From assembly GCA_019918135.1 (NCBI GenBank), contig WBZZ01005750.1:157001-221000 (forward strand): a stretch of DNA of 64,000 nucleotides, read 5' to 3'. The stretch comes from Paulinella micropora (Eukaryota > Cercozoa > Imbricatea > Euglyphida > Paulinellidae). The first letter of the stretch is position 1. Each line of letters starts with the position of its first letter. The position numbers and the translations under genes were made by a program. Positions 10,974 through 22,199 of the stretch are shown in pieces. The notes under the pieces were generated by a model. The model saw nothing but the letters and a program-made list of their open reading frames with translations. It was not told the origin of the DNA and searched no databases.

Positions 10974-12970
10974 ATGGACAACCAAAGTCAAGCTGACGAC
11001 ACGACCACTGGAGCTGGTCCCTTCCAGACACCCGTGCCGAATCGTGCCGATATATTCGGTCGTGATGCCAAAAATGCTGCACCTATCCCACAGTCCCCAT
11101 GGAGAGACGCTGGGGGCGCATTGATCTTGATCCGAACCACAATCCCTGTCATCCCTGTCCCTCAGACTAGTTTGGACATGACGGGACCCACGGGATGGCC
11201 AGCATCCCCAGTTGACACTGCGAACCAGTACCATTTCCCTCTCGCAGCCCCTCATATCCATAACAATATGTATGGGGACATCAACCATTGGACCCGAGCA
11301 ACCATGGTGGTGGAGGGAAAAGACAGGGTGCTTGGCTTAATGTCCACTAACCCACGGTTCATAGAACCCAAATCGATAGTGGACCTTATGACACTGTGGG
11401 AGGACTTATGTACGTGTCGAGACAGGCTTCTCAATGAGGCCTGGCAAACATACCACCAACAAGTCCCACGCTTAAGGCAAACACTCACTTGCAGCAAATA
11501 CGCTAGTGAACAAACAGCTATCATCACTGCCGTAACTGCACCTGATGCCACTGGCGTGGACACTTTGTATTGGCCCGATGCCAACTACCTAAACCGTGTC
11601 CAGGCCAACCTCACGACAAGGGCCGTAGTCACCCTCAAGGGACCCGAGAACGCCACTGGGATGTGGGAACGTGTTTTGATGGAACAAAAACACTGGCGGG
11701 ATGCCATATTCCCACAGTCCTCACCAACCTATGATGACCTCGTGTTTTTTCCTCGACGCGGTGGAAACCCCGACTGACCCTTTCGCCAAGGTATCATTGT
11801 TCCTAACCTGGCTTAAGATCCGAACCACTCCCGCGACACTCCTTGACCTGTCTGACGAGGAGACCACAGTACCAGTGGCCCCTCATCCGGTGGCTACCCT
11901 CTATGTAACCAACTACCTCACCGTGGTAGACCTCATCCTCCAAGCCATTTCCGACTGCCTACGGATCCAAATAGCCGTGCATGCAGTGGGTGACGATCGA
12001 ACTGCCTCCATACCGGGGGGTAGCTCGATAATCACTTTTCGTCGTGTATCAAGTCGACGGAATATGGTGGATGACAGCATAGATAGGGATGCCAGCCCCC
12101 ACCTAAGACAAAGAATGAGGACGCCAGTCATAAACGGGTGGACGCGGCGTTGCGAGCCGTTCGTGACCATGTCAACTTTGACTTTGCAGCACACACGCAA
12201 AGTGCGAGACTCCCGTATCGAGAGGGCCTTAAGCTCTAATGGCTTATGCCGCCCTGGATCGGATCGTGGCCAGTCACGCACTTACGGTAGCCGATGCGAA
12301 ACAACTGCTGAACAGTCTTGTGGGGGGGTGGCCATCTCAGACGCTACTCACCACGGACTGGCCTACTTGGCAGATGACTGGCGAGGCTGGTGTGGGGCAG
12401 GGGAAACTCACACTCGACCAGCTTCCACATTACATGCTCCGCCAGTTCATATCCGCAGCAGACTGGGGCTACATCATGCTTCCCCATATTGCTGTCGACC
12501 TCGTCCAGGACGCCGCCAGGCGGATGTGGGAAGACGATGTCGTCCATCATCGATCTCCCACAGAAACTGTTGACCAACTTAGCGAAGACCGATTTCGCTT
12601 CGTTGCTGTTGGCAGTCCTGAATGGGATAGTGAAAGCCGAGCCACAACAAGGGCGGACGGACGGCGAGACGTTCGTCCGGAACGTCCTAACCAAAGCCCA
12701 GGACTTGGATAACACGAACTTCAAAATCGTGCGGTTTCGAACAGACCGTATGTGCAAAGTATCCCACTGGACAAGCAGCACCTTTGCCACCGGTGTCTTT
12801 ACCTCGGACAAGACCGAAAGAGCCCAACGGGCCGATGTCCTGCTTAGAGCGATGACGATCACGGGTAGCACGCTTGAGGACCACCAGGCCAAACCGGGCC
12901 AAGCGTTTGACGTGTGGACTTTCGTGACCGGCAGCAGCTGGTCCGCCGTCAATCATGGTCTAGCTCGTCC
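10974..12970 (+). pseudogene. Gypsy-1 gag, N-terminal and capsid-like region, frameshifted
   Basis: The ORF starts MDNQSQADD at 10974 and is open to 11777. A shift near a T-run (about 11750) moves the reading to the frame that continues TDPFAKVSLFLTWLKIRT, and further shifts near 12200 and 12390 lead to later blocks. Predicted content is a polar Pro/Thr-rich N-terminus followed by a helical capsid-like region. No direct sequence match to known Gag is claimed; the identity comes from its position between the LTR and leader and the zinc-finger ORF and pol. At least three frameshifts make it non-functional. Confidence 0.6.
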
Positions 12971-13771
12971 AGGAGCCCCTATAGCTCCTCGAGCTCCTCT
13001 AGCTCGTCATACACTCCTCCACCGCCCTCACTTCCATTTGGGGGGGCGACCAACTCGGCCACCCCGGCCACCGGCACGTTCAACTCGATGCCTCCGGCTG
13101 GTGGGACAGCACTCCCATATCTGCCTCCCCCACCGCCAATGCCTCCTCCTCCGCCGCCCATGTCCTACCAGTATTACCCTTCCTCTGGGTTCGCATCTCC
13201 ACCACCGTTGTCACCGCCCCCGGTTCCGTACCCTCCTACACGGGGCGGGCCCACATCCGAGGGTAAGTCGGGCAAGAGAAAGCTCGGTGACAGCGGCGTT
13301 GTCAAACCGCTATCTCACCTCCCACCGATCCCGGGCCCGTACAATTGCTCGTTTGGCCTTTTTAACGAGACCATTGCGGGACCGTGGCACAAAAGCCCAG
13401 GTGCGGAGTGCTGTGATTATATGATGCATGCGGTCATCTTCAACCCGTTTGAGGACAGCCGACTGTGGGTCGCCCCGTGCCAATGGTCCAATTGTTGTCA
13501 ATACCAACACCCACGCCAGGGTCAAGAACGGGTGGAACCAATCAAATGGTATATCCACCGTTGGTACGTGGGGCGATCCAAGGTGAAGAGGGATGGCAAA
13601 TGGGTCCTCAACCCTAAGGACTACTACAACGAAGGCATCCGAATTCCCGACGTCCATCCCGATGGGACGACGTACTTCTTGCCGCCCGGGCAAGACCCGC
13701 CCTGGCTGTCCCAGTACTCAACCGAGGCCAAAGCTCGGGTGGAAAGGTACCGAAGCCAGGGCAGGAAGTAG
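12914..13771 (+). CDS. Gypsy-1 gag C-terminal region, Pro-rich with Cys/His cluster
   Basis: The open frame encodes 285 residues. Residues about 20-115 are Ser then Pro-rich, with runs of P and YPP. Later comes a Cys/His cluster, CCDYMMHAV and then APCQWSNCCQYQHP, which could bind zinc in CCCH style, though the spacing is not canonical. The C-terminus is basic. It overlaps the preceding gag frame, so the start shown is only the first Met of this frame and the protein was probably one continuous Gag. It would act as nucleocapsid, binding element RNA. Confidence 0.5.
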   Translation: MDFRDRQQLVRRQSWSSSSRSPYSSSSSSSSSYTPPPPSLPFGGATNSATPATGTFNSMPPAGGTALPYLPPPPPMPPPPPPMSYQYYPSSGFASPPPLSPPPVPYPPTRGGPTSEGKSGKRKLGDSGVVKPLSHLPPIPGPYNCSFGLFNETIAGPWHKSPGAECCDYMMHAVIFNPFEDSRLWVAPCQWSNCCQYQHPRQGQERVEPIKWYIHRWYVGRSKVKRDGKWVLNPKDYYNEGIRIPDVHPDGTTYFLPPGQDPPWLSQYSTEAKARVERYRSQGRK

Positions 13772-13777
13772 GACGAA

Positions 13778-14365
13778 GTGGCATGCTATATGCCCGGGAA
13801 AGAACACCTGATCGGTACATTACATACACATACACACCCTCTCAGACCTCAGATGCCCCTAGGCTCCATGCAGGCGTCAAAACGGCGAAGACGGGAAACA
13901 AGAAACCCAAGAACAAATAACCGTGGGCCGCCCAATGCGTCCACACCCGAGTCAACGACACGTGGTGCCTCGCCCTCGGGAGCGTCCTCCTTGCTCCTGA
14001 GTGGGACAGATAGGCCATGTGCTGGCCGGCAAACTAAGGCGCCCGCCATGGGGACAGCCGCAGAGCAGCCTACCGTCGTGGCTCCGACTCTTCTTTTCAC
14101 GGTCCCGGCACAATTTCCGACCGAAACTCTGTATAGTGCCATAGAGGCCACGACCTCACCGATAGAGGATAGCGTTGAGACGAGGGATAAGGATATAGTG
14201 CTGGGTAGCGACGACAACCGTCGGGAGCGTGTAGCGAACGAGCCGGACACGGTCGCTGACCTTACCATAGAGGTCGGTCTACCCAATCCCTTACCCAAAG
14301 ACACCGTCGCAAAGGCGACGCCAGCCGGCTGTACATCCCGACACGATCACATCAAGTATATGTGA
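13778..14365 (+). CDS. Gypsy-1 linker ORF between gag and protease
   Basis: The frame encodes 195 residues: basic near residues 35-50 (KRRRRETRNPRTNN), then Thr/Ala/Pro-rich, then acidic. No motif is recognised. It begins six bases after the gag C-terminal frame ends and is followed by about 90 bases without coding signal. Its position suggests a spacer of the Gag-Pol polyprotein. Confidence 0.4.
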   Translation: MACYMPGKEHLIGTLHTHTHPLRPQMPLGSMQASKRRRRETRNPRTNNRGPPNASTPESTTRGASPSGASSLLLSGTDRPCAGRQTKAPAMGTAAEQPTVVAPTLLFTVPAQFPTETLYSAIEATTSPIEDSVETRDKDIVLGSDDNRRERVANEPDTVADLTIEVGLPNPLPKDTVAKATPAGCTSRHDHIKYM

Positions 14366-14453
14366 TGGGGGGGCACCTAATAAGCCCTCGGACCCTCGCG
14401 TAAGACGCGCGAGGCCTATCAGTGTCCGGTAGGTAGAAAAACCCGCCCCTTTT

Positions 14454-15226
14454 GTGAACAAGGTAAATAAAGTATATGCAGGGGCACGATCTTATAATAT
14501 ATACTCAGGGCCGACCCTATTAGATCGGCGTACCAGTCTGACAAGGGGTACGGTCATTAGATCTGATGTCAACCAATCACGCATACCACGCCCCGACGAC
14601 AAGGCTGTCCCATCACTGCCGGTCGAATACACCCCTTCACCTTTCCAAGTCGACCACTATGGTCCTACCCAAGGGGTGACAAAGCCATCGCCCCGGCAGT
14701 CATTCGCCAAATGGGTCTCACTCCATTACACGACTCTGACCGACTCGGAGTGACGGCACGATCACAAGCGCGACAGTTCGCCGAGACAGAGTTAAGACAG
14801 GCATTGACAACCCGAGCCGAACCGGTAGACCTCCCACCGGCGCAGGCACGGGACATGAGCTACACCAGATTATACTGGAAAGAGCTCAAGGGCTACCTAG
14901 ATACCGGAAATGATAGCATGGCCCAAATCACATTCGCGGGCAAATGTTTCATAAATAAATATGGACGTCTGTTTGATTTTACTAAGACAGGCCCGCTCGG
15001 ATATATCCGGGTTGCCAACGACGAACGGAGCGCGATCGTAGGACATGTCCCGTTGACAGTCGAGTCCGTTCGGGATGTCTTATACCGTTCATGTCTTGTC
15101 GTCCCGGCCTTCCCAGGCACTATCATCTTGGGCAAACCCGATCTCAAAATGATGGATGCGCAGCTTATGCTGGGACAGGATAATAATATGGACGTGAACG
15201 ACATGAGTCTGAATTCCCGATCCTAA
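14454..15226 (+). pseudogene. Gypsy-1 aspartic protease region
   Basis: Two overlapping frames (14454-14753 and 14711-15226) make up the region. In the second, YLDTGNDSMAQITFAGK is followed about 65 residues later by CLVVPAFPGTIILGKPDL, the hydrophobic-hydrophobic-Gly element of retropepsins. Aligned with the equivalent part of gypsy-2, the conserved catalytic-type block is D-S-M-A (gypsy-2: D-T-M-A) rather than the usual D-(S/T)-G-A; an additional DTG lies four residues upstream only in gypsy-1. The protease would process Gag-Pol in the virus-like particle. The frame breaks show decay. Confidence 0.6.
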
Positions 15227-15303
15227 AATCGGAAACGGACCTCCCACGACAGCATCCATATGGCGGTAGGGCTCAGGTCACACTGATACCACCGGCCCCT
15301 CCA

Positions 15304-18300
15304 TTGCCATATGATGGACACCTCGCCAAGCAATCTCGTCTTACCACACAGGGTACGACATGGGTGTACGCCAATGTACACATCCCAGAGCCGGATGACA
15401 AGTCACCCGACCCATGGGAGGACTTTGGAGAACTCGCATCCAAGAGGGAAGCTCAGATCTTACTCCTGCAGCGTCAGGAAGACTCGTGGCATGGCTTCGA
15501 CCAGCCAGGTCAACTGACCAAGGGGGTTCACCAATACGTACGGGTCAAAACGAGCCTGGTATACCACGCTTCCAAAAGGCTGACGGAGGATGATGACGTC
15601 ATGCTAAAGCTGAAGCAAAGGTACCAAGGCACAGATCCGATACAGCCGGAAGCTTAACGGTGGTGCCCAAAATATTATCCGACCGCCTAGACCGGGGCGA
15701 AGACATTACGATTATCCTTCCAATCCATCCAAACGTCATGTGGTGGAGAGATGTTTTGGATCGGGTGATCGATGATCCTATTCCAATCGCTAGCCGACAG
15801 TCCAAACCCCTCATGGCCTTTCGCTTGGGGTCCGTTAAGGACGGGTTAGCATACCGTACCAAGCTCATGACCCGCAAGGTCGATGACTTACGGGAAGCGG
15901 CATTCCAAATCTTCCCCGGCTTCTACCATAAGTCCGCGGCGAAACAATATGCCGAAATGATCACCGATCTACAGGGGTTTGCCTTTTGGGACACTCAATC
16001 CTCCACGCAATACCCTGGCCGGGACGCAAAGGACGAGGTTGAAGACCCGGACTCCATACTTGGGTACCCGGATGACCCACGGGACCAAAAACCCGTCGAG
16101 GACATCATTGATGAGGTCATGGTGCGACAACGGGGGTCGCCAGACTTTGTCCGGGACCTCAAGACCCAATTTCTTAAGAACAAAAAGCTGTTCGGCCCAC
16201 TTGCCGCTGGCGGGGTGACCCATGCTGCCGCTGGCGGGGTGACCCATGCTGCCGCCAGGATAGAACGACAAGTCGGACAGACTATGCCCCGCCTCAAAGG
16301 ATCACGCCTCAGTTACAAAGAGGAACAGATCTGCGAGGAAATGGTGCAGGACATATTAGCCAAGCGACTGATCGAGCCATCATGGTCGGAATTCCGATCG
16401 CCGGTCAGACTGGCCCCAAAGCCGGATGGCAAACAGCGCTTGTGCATCAACTACACCAGGCTGAATAAGATCATTAAGAGCGTCGAGGCCCCTATCCCTT
16501 GTATGCGAGATGGACAAGCTTCGGCAGGCCAAATTCTTAACAAAACTCGACCTAAAGAACGGTTTCTGGAATATACCGCTCGAGGCGGAAAGCCGTCCGT
16601 TGACTGCCTTCGCTGTCGGGGGGGGCGCTGTACCAATGGACAGTCTTCCCGATGGGACTGAAGACGGCTCCGGCAATATTTCAGGACTGTATGAACCAGG
16701 CTCTATCGGACCCGAAATATGGGGACGCCCAATTCATAGAGACCTACGGCCATACAAACCTATACAGCTTCTGTTATATCGACGACATCGTCATCTACTC
16801 CAATACAGAGGCGGAACACCTGGCTCATGTGTCAGATGTTTTGCGTCGTTTGGAGGCCTTCGGCCTGAAGCTGAACCTAGAGAAGTGCTCGTTCGCAAAC
16901 GATCACATCGACTATCTAGGATACAGGGTACAGGGGGGCGAGATAGTGCTAAAGCAGGAGAAGCGGGACGCCATTCGTTCCCTCCCGCGCCCTAACACAC
17001 GCACAGCGCTACACTCTTTCCTCTGTATGGCACAAGTCTATTCCGAATTCATTCCCAACTTCCAAGACTTCGTCAAACCTCTGCGGGATTTCTGCCTTAA
17101 AGGTGACCCGTATGGAGAGTGGCCACCCGCGGCCGAAGAGACGTATAACAAGTTGAAGGAAGCTTTAACAAGAGACCCTCTTACAGAGGGCGGGTCAGTC
17201 CTAATTCTATCCGATTTTGAAAAGCGCTTTATACTCGCTACTGACGCATCCAAATATGCAGTCGGGGCGGTATTAGTAATACAGCAATACGACTCCGCTC
17301 ACAAGCAACTCCGGCCAATTATGTTCGTCAGCAAAAAGCTGACCCCTGAACAGGTGAACTACTGCACACGGCAACGCGAGGCGTTGGCGATAGTGCGGGC
17401 GTTCAGCCGGCTGCGAGAGTACTTGTGGGGCGCACCGAATATACTAGTCCAAACCGACCATGCCAACCTGAGATGGCTCATGGACAAGGAACATACGGGC
17501 CGACTAGCGCGATGGCAGTCGGAATTAGCCTTGTATGATTTCACCATAGAGTACATTAAAGGCAAGGAAAACACGGTCCCGGACAGCGGTTCCCGAATGC
17601 CGAGAGTCAAAGGCTCCATCGGGGACGGACTTGACCGGTTCGCCATGCACACACCAACGGCATGCCTTGTCGGGTGGACTAGCAACGATGACTGGTTGGC
17701 CAACGAACACATGCCGGGGTTCACAGACACACTGCCTACGGGTATGGCATATATAGCCACCAGCGCCATCAGCTGGCAACCGGAATATAAAACGGATACC
17801 CAAGAGCAGCTGCTGGAAAACCTCGAGTCTATCCGCCGCGTATGCTGCGCTAAGCACGACGCGGAAGACTGGCGGGATCTCCTTGAGGAGATTGATACGC
17901 AGTCAGACATCCTCAGCGAAGGGGATATACGGGAGGGCCAGACCCACGAACATGAACACTCCATGAACGCGTTCTTTTCCAATAAGAATCAGTCGTTCTG
18001 GGTGCCGAAGAATGTTCACCCGTCTAGGTCTGCTGCCATCGCAGCCGCAACTCAAACGCAACATACCCGGGATCACATCGGCCTGGTCACCAGCGCCCTA
18101 CAGCTGGATGATATGGACATGACCTTGGCCAGCCCTGCGGTTTTTAGTCAATTAGCCAGGGATTCAAAGGAATGGGGCCCCTTTATATCTCACGCCATGG
18201 ATGCCCAAAAGCATCCCGAGACAAGGGAGATCCACCTCCAGAAGAAGACCATGGCATGGCACGATGACCTCCTATGGTACAAGGGGTCCGGAGGCAAGTG

Positions 18301-18457
18301 GGAAAAGACGCCGTCCAAATGGACGCTGTGGGTCCCTCCACAGCTTCGAAAGGCGATCTTAACCGCTACCCATCGCTCCGCCTTAAACTCCCATCTAGGA
18401 AGGGACAAAATGTCGTGGTTCATTTCACGGACGCTTTGGTGGCATTGCATGCAATAG
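15304..18457 (+). pseudogene. Gypsy-1 reverse transcriptase and RNase H
   Basis: Pol runs through several frames: 15304-15657, 15660-16661, 16510-16995 and 16652-18457. RT blocks seen are EPSWSEFRSPVRLAPKPDGK, LTKLDLKNGFWNIPLE, FPMGLKTAPAIFQ and the catalytic FCYIDDIVIYSN. The RNase H segment has FILATDASKYAVGAVL, QREALAIVRAFSRLREYLWG and QTDHANLRWLM. The integrase zinc-binding start follows near 18,380 (TATHRSALNSHLGRDKM). One shift lies at a run of G near 16,620. A 24-bp in-frame tandem repeat (16203-16250) gives AAGGVTHA twice. It copies element RNA into DNA; this copy is broken. Confidence 0.9.
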
Positions 18458-19419
18458 CCATATCCGAAACAGTGGATACGTGTGAACACTGCAAGCAAAT
18501 CAAATCTCCACACCAAACTCTCAGAGGGGCCTGTACGGCGAATACAAGCTTACAGAAGGCCTCTTTGAGACCTTACACATAGACTTCGTGGGCCCACTAC
18601 CACGAGCAGAACAGCACAACTACCGGTACATCCTGACCGCCATCGACCGCTTTTCGAACTACGTGTTCGCGGCTCCGGTCAAGGAGAGGACGCAACATCG
18701 ACATGCGAGGCCTTGATCGATCACGTCCTTCGGTACACGGGAGTACCCAAGAACGTATACAGCGATAGGGCTCAGAGTTCACCAATGAGCTCTGAGCACA
18801 GCTGTCTGCGGCGTGGGGATTCAAATGAAAGTATGTTACGGCATACTCGCCAGAGAGCAACGGCAAGATAGAAAGGGTCCATAGGCCACTCAAAGCCGCC
18901 CTCCAACAATACTGCAGTGATAACCAACACATCTGGCACAAAGCTCTTCCGTCCTTTGTGTTCTCCATGAACAACACGGGCTCGAAGGCGTTGGGTGGGA
19001 AGACCACTGGCGCCTCCCCAAACTTGCTCGTGTACGGCCGCCATTTACGTATTCCGGAAGATATGGTGCTCCCGCACCGCCCGGAAGGCGGATTCCTAGA
19101 ACACGAAGAGCTCTTCGCATGTCGCCTAAGGGGTGATGACGGAAGCTCGACATTATGTGGCCAAGGCCCGAGAGGCTGAAGAGGCCAGCCACCAAAACCA
19201 GAACACACTATCCAAGGTCAAGTACGAATCGGGAGAGTACCATGTGGGGGACCTAGTATTCCTATACGTCCCGCAGGTCCCCAACTTGGTCAGTGTGAAG
19301 CTCTTCCCTATGTGGCAGGGACCCTACACCGTATTGGAACAAGTAGGAGCTCTGACCTACCGCATACAGGGTAAAGGCAAGACACTAGTGGTCCATGTCC
19401 GACGCCTAATGCGCTTTAA
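18458..19419 (+). pseudogene. Gypsy-1 integrase, frameshifted and interrupted by DIRS
   Basis: Fragments in several frames show TCEHCKQIKSPHQTL (end of the HHCC zinc domain), LHIDFVGPLPRAEQ (first catalytic Asp), the ESNGKIERVHRPLKAAL block (catalytic Glu), and LVFLYVPQVPNLVSVKLFPMWQGPYTV (GPY/F module), ending HVRRLMRF. The expected continuation is found on the minus strand from 33,424, directly after the end of the DIRS element, so DIRS inserted within this gene. Confidence 0.85.
19414..19419 (+). other. Left crossover site of DIRS insertion (CTTTAA)
   Basis: CTTTAA is the left element-gypsy-1 boundary. The same six bases occur at the right boundary (33,425-33,430, minus) and at the internal B1/A2 junction (34,250-34,255, minus). 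This fits tyrosine-recombinase crossover within a short identical core, with no target-site duplication. Confidence 0.75.
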
Positions 19420-19591
19420 TTACTGGTTTGCTCCGGGCTTCGCCCGGAGTTAACCGCCGTTAAAGTTCCGAGGAGACGTTTCGGTTTTACGGTAGTCCGG
19501 TCGGCGCGGCGTAGCCGTGCCGGCGGAGCCGGCGCGTGTTTGATCCGGCGTCTGGTTAGGCCTAGGTTGGAAAGTTGGGAAGATCGAAAGA
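19418..19591 (+). repeat. DIRS terminal repeat A1
   Basis: A 174-base repeat whose other copy (A2) is 34,078-34,252 on the minus strand, with one mismatch seen. It contains the inverted pair CTCCGGGC/GCCCGGAG and a GC-rich GCCGGCGGAGCCGGC palindrome-like stretch. In the pre-inversion order A1 and A2 are direct, as in PAT/Ngaro split direct repeats. Confidence 0.88.
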
Positions 19592-21259
19592 CGCGTCAGA
19601 GAAACTATCTTCAATGCATGCTATTGAAAAGAAAATCAAAGTTGGTAGCATGGTTTCAACTCTTGCAGCATATCACGTTCAAGACGATGATTTATTTCAC
19701 GGATTTGGACAAAATTCTGAAACCGTACGAATCACCGGGGTCGTGATGAGTTTCACTGATAAACAGGCTACTATTCGCCTCAACACAGAGGGAAATCAAT
19801 GGTCTGTGCAAGTCCCCCGTGGTTTGATTCATATGGAAGATGAATCCAAGAAGTGGAAGTATTTGAATGCATCAGGGGAAGTGATTTGGGACTCGAATAC
19901 CGACCAGGTTGTCGAGCTGAAATTTACTAAGATTCCCTTGAATGCTAATGTCTCACGTGATGATTTTATTAAGTCAATCAGAGACGTGAATGGCATTCTG
20001 GGGAATAGCGTAGCAACGAGGCTAAGGCCAAGAAGCAGAAAGCCAAAGCAATTGCGACTAACTTATACAACGCTACAAATCTGCGAAAGTTGTATAACGA
20101 ATACTTTACTGAGGTAAGAGAAGTCAAAGGGAATTCCAGTAAGGGGGTTGTCGCTTCAGCAATGGCATCTCAGATCGTAGACAAGGGAGCTGAGTGGCCC
20201 TTCATTGTCCAAGCCGAGCTTGTTGAGAAACAAGAGCAGAAAGACGATGACGACGATGACTTAGAGCCGGAGGCCGGTCAGCCTCGAAGCAAGAAGCAGA
20301 AAAAAGGCACGAAGCAAGAGATCGAACTTCAGAATGCCATCGATGATGCTCTGCGGAAACAAGAGGAGCTAAAGGCGAAGCTTGCCAATGCTCGTCAAGT
20401 TGGGAACAAAGGCAGAACTGTCCGCTTCGATGCTTCTGTGCTCTCAGAGTTGCAAGAGACCAACGAGGAGCTGGAACGCAAAATCAAGGAGGCAGCCAAC
20501 GAAAAAGGTATTGACTCCTCCTCCTTGCTCGCAGCACTTGGCTTTTCGACATCTGTTTCCGGAGATGAGAAGGCTAGATTGACTCAAGAGTTTCAGAGTC
20601 TGCCGGGTTCCGAAGATGTAGATTTTGACGTACTCAAAAAGATAAAGTTGGGAAAAGAGTACATCAATCTCAAAGAGCTTCTGCCATCAAAAAAGAAAAC
20701 TCTCATTGGCGAAACTCATGAGTCGGAGCCCAAATCTGTTACTGTTGAGAAGTTCTTAGACTTAGTTCGTAGGCTCGTCGTCCTGTACTCCAGACATCAT
20801 TCTCGGCACGCTGAGGACATGTGGGAGCATTACCGTTACCTCGAGCTTATCGTAAGAAAGAACACGTTGCAGTCGACAATGAGATGGGACAAGGCAGTAC
20901 GCGGTAGGAGTTCGTTAGGGCAATGGCATAAGGGCACCCTTCCCTTTGTGTTAGCTACAGCCTTCCTCGAGCCTCTCCCCCCTCCTTCTCATTCTTCCAA
21001 CCAGTCCCTTGGCCAAGGCGTCCTCAAGCAACAACAACGCAGTGCGAACAATACCCGTGGTGGTGGACAAGCTAGACAGCAGAACCAGAGGTCGAAGAAG
21101 GTGTGCTTCAACTGGGCAGACGGCCGCGACTGTAGCTATAAGGAGGATTGCCGCTTCCTCCACCAATGCCCGGTCTGCCCTGACAACAAAAATCACAAAC
21201 GAGTGGACTGCCCGGACAGTGGCAACGAGAAGTGGGGAAAGCGTAGGGCAAACAAGTGA
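19575..21259 (+). pseudogene. DIRS ORF1, Gag-like protein with CCCH zinc finger, one frameshift
   Basis: ORF1 reads 19575-20117 and then, after a single-base shift near 20,010, in the frame ending at 21259 (about 560 residues in all). The middle is charged and coiled-coil-like (residues with ELQETNEELERKIKEAANE). The C-terminus has a canonical C-x8-C-x5-C-x3-H finger (CFNWADGRDCSYKEDCRFLH), then CPVC...H...C, resembling a zinc knuckle. It would package element RNA. The start at 19575 lies inside repeat A1. Except for the one indel the gene looks young. Confidence 0.8.
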
Positions 21260-21286
21260 TGGGGCCCTGGGAGTGAAAGCTCCGCA

Positions 21287-21932
21287 GTGGAGCAAGTAGC
21301 TCTCAGGGTCGGCTTACATCAGCCGGAGGTCTCCTCAGGTGAGGCTTCCTCTTCCACTGCTCTCTCCCTTTCTGACTCAACTCGCAGGACGTGGGATCCA
21401 GGTGGGCGCAAGCACGCGACCAAGGTCAAAGTTGCTAAAGGAGGCAATCTTTCTTTCAGCAAGCTTCCCACTAACTTCGACTCCTTATCTTCTCGTACTG
21501 TGGCCTTGGTGCCACCTGCTAATATGACTGGGCCCACCGGCTCCACTTTTTTCCAGCTCTCGTCCCCATCGTCAAGAAGTGACTCAGCTCTTTCTTCCGT
21601 TCATGTTCAAGCTGTAGGGCATAGCTCATCTACATCTACAGCCCCTTTCGTTTCAGCTTCTTCTATCATTTCCAAAGAGGCTTCAATGCTTCACACATCC
21701 TCTTTAGATGGGCAAGTGTCATCTATCTCCCCTTTGTTGGGTACTTGTCCTGTCTCTTCTCCTACGTCTTCTTCTATCTCTCCTTGTTCGTTTTTGTCTC
21801 TCTCTTCCTGTCCTTCTATCAGCTTTGCAACCAGTCAGCATTGGCAACTCCAACAACAACAGCAACGTCATCAACAACAACAACAAACACAACAACAACA
21901 ACAAGAACAACAACAACAACAACAGCAACAAC

Positions 21933-21966
<34 letters not shown>

Positions 21967-21975
21967 ACTACAATT

Positions 21976-22020
<45 letters not shown>

Positions 22021-22065
22021 TCATCAACAACAACAACAACAACAACGACAACAACGACAACAATG

Positions 22066-22109
<44 letters not shown>

Positions 22110-22166
22110 TACAGCAACAATAACAACAACATCAACAACAACAACATCAATAACAACAACATCAAT

Positions 22167-22199
<33 letters not shown>

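Larger units (their letters stand above)
7040..19419 (+). mobile_element. Ty3/gypsy retrotransposon gypsy-1, left part (5' LTR to integrase)
   Basis: This is the plus-strand left part of an old gypsy element. In order it holds the 5' LTR (7040 to about 7390), a primer-binding-like TGGAGTCCC, a 3.6-kb leader invaded by tandem SINEs, gag, protease, RT, RNase H and integrase. It is cut at 19,419 within the integrase C-terminus by the DIRS insertion. Its continuation is on the minus strand at 33,424-27,953 because the segment between was inverted. Many frameshifts show it is dead. The pol order (protease, RT, RNase H, integrase) and the YIDD box are those of Ty3/gypsy. Confidence 0.9.
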
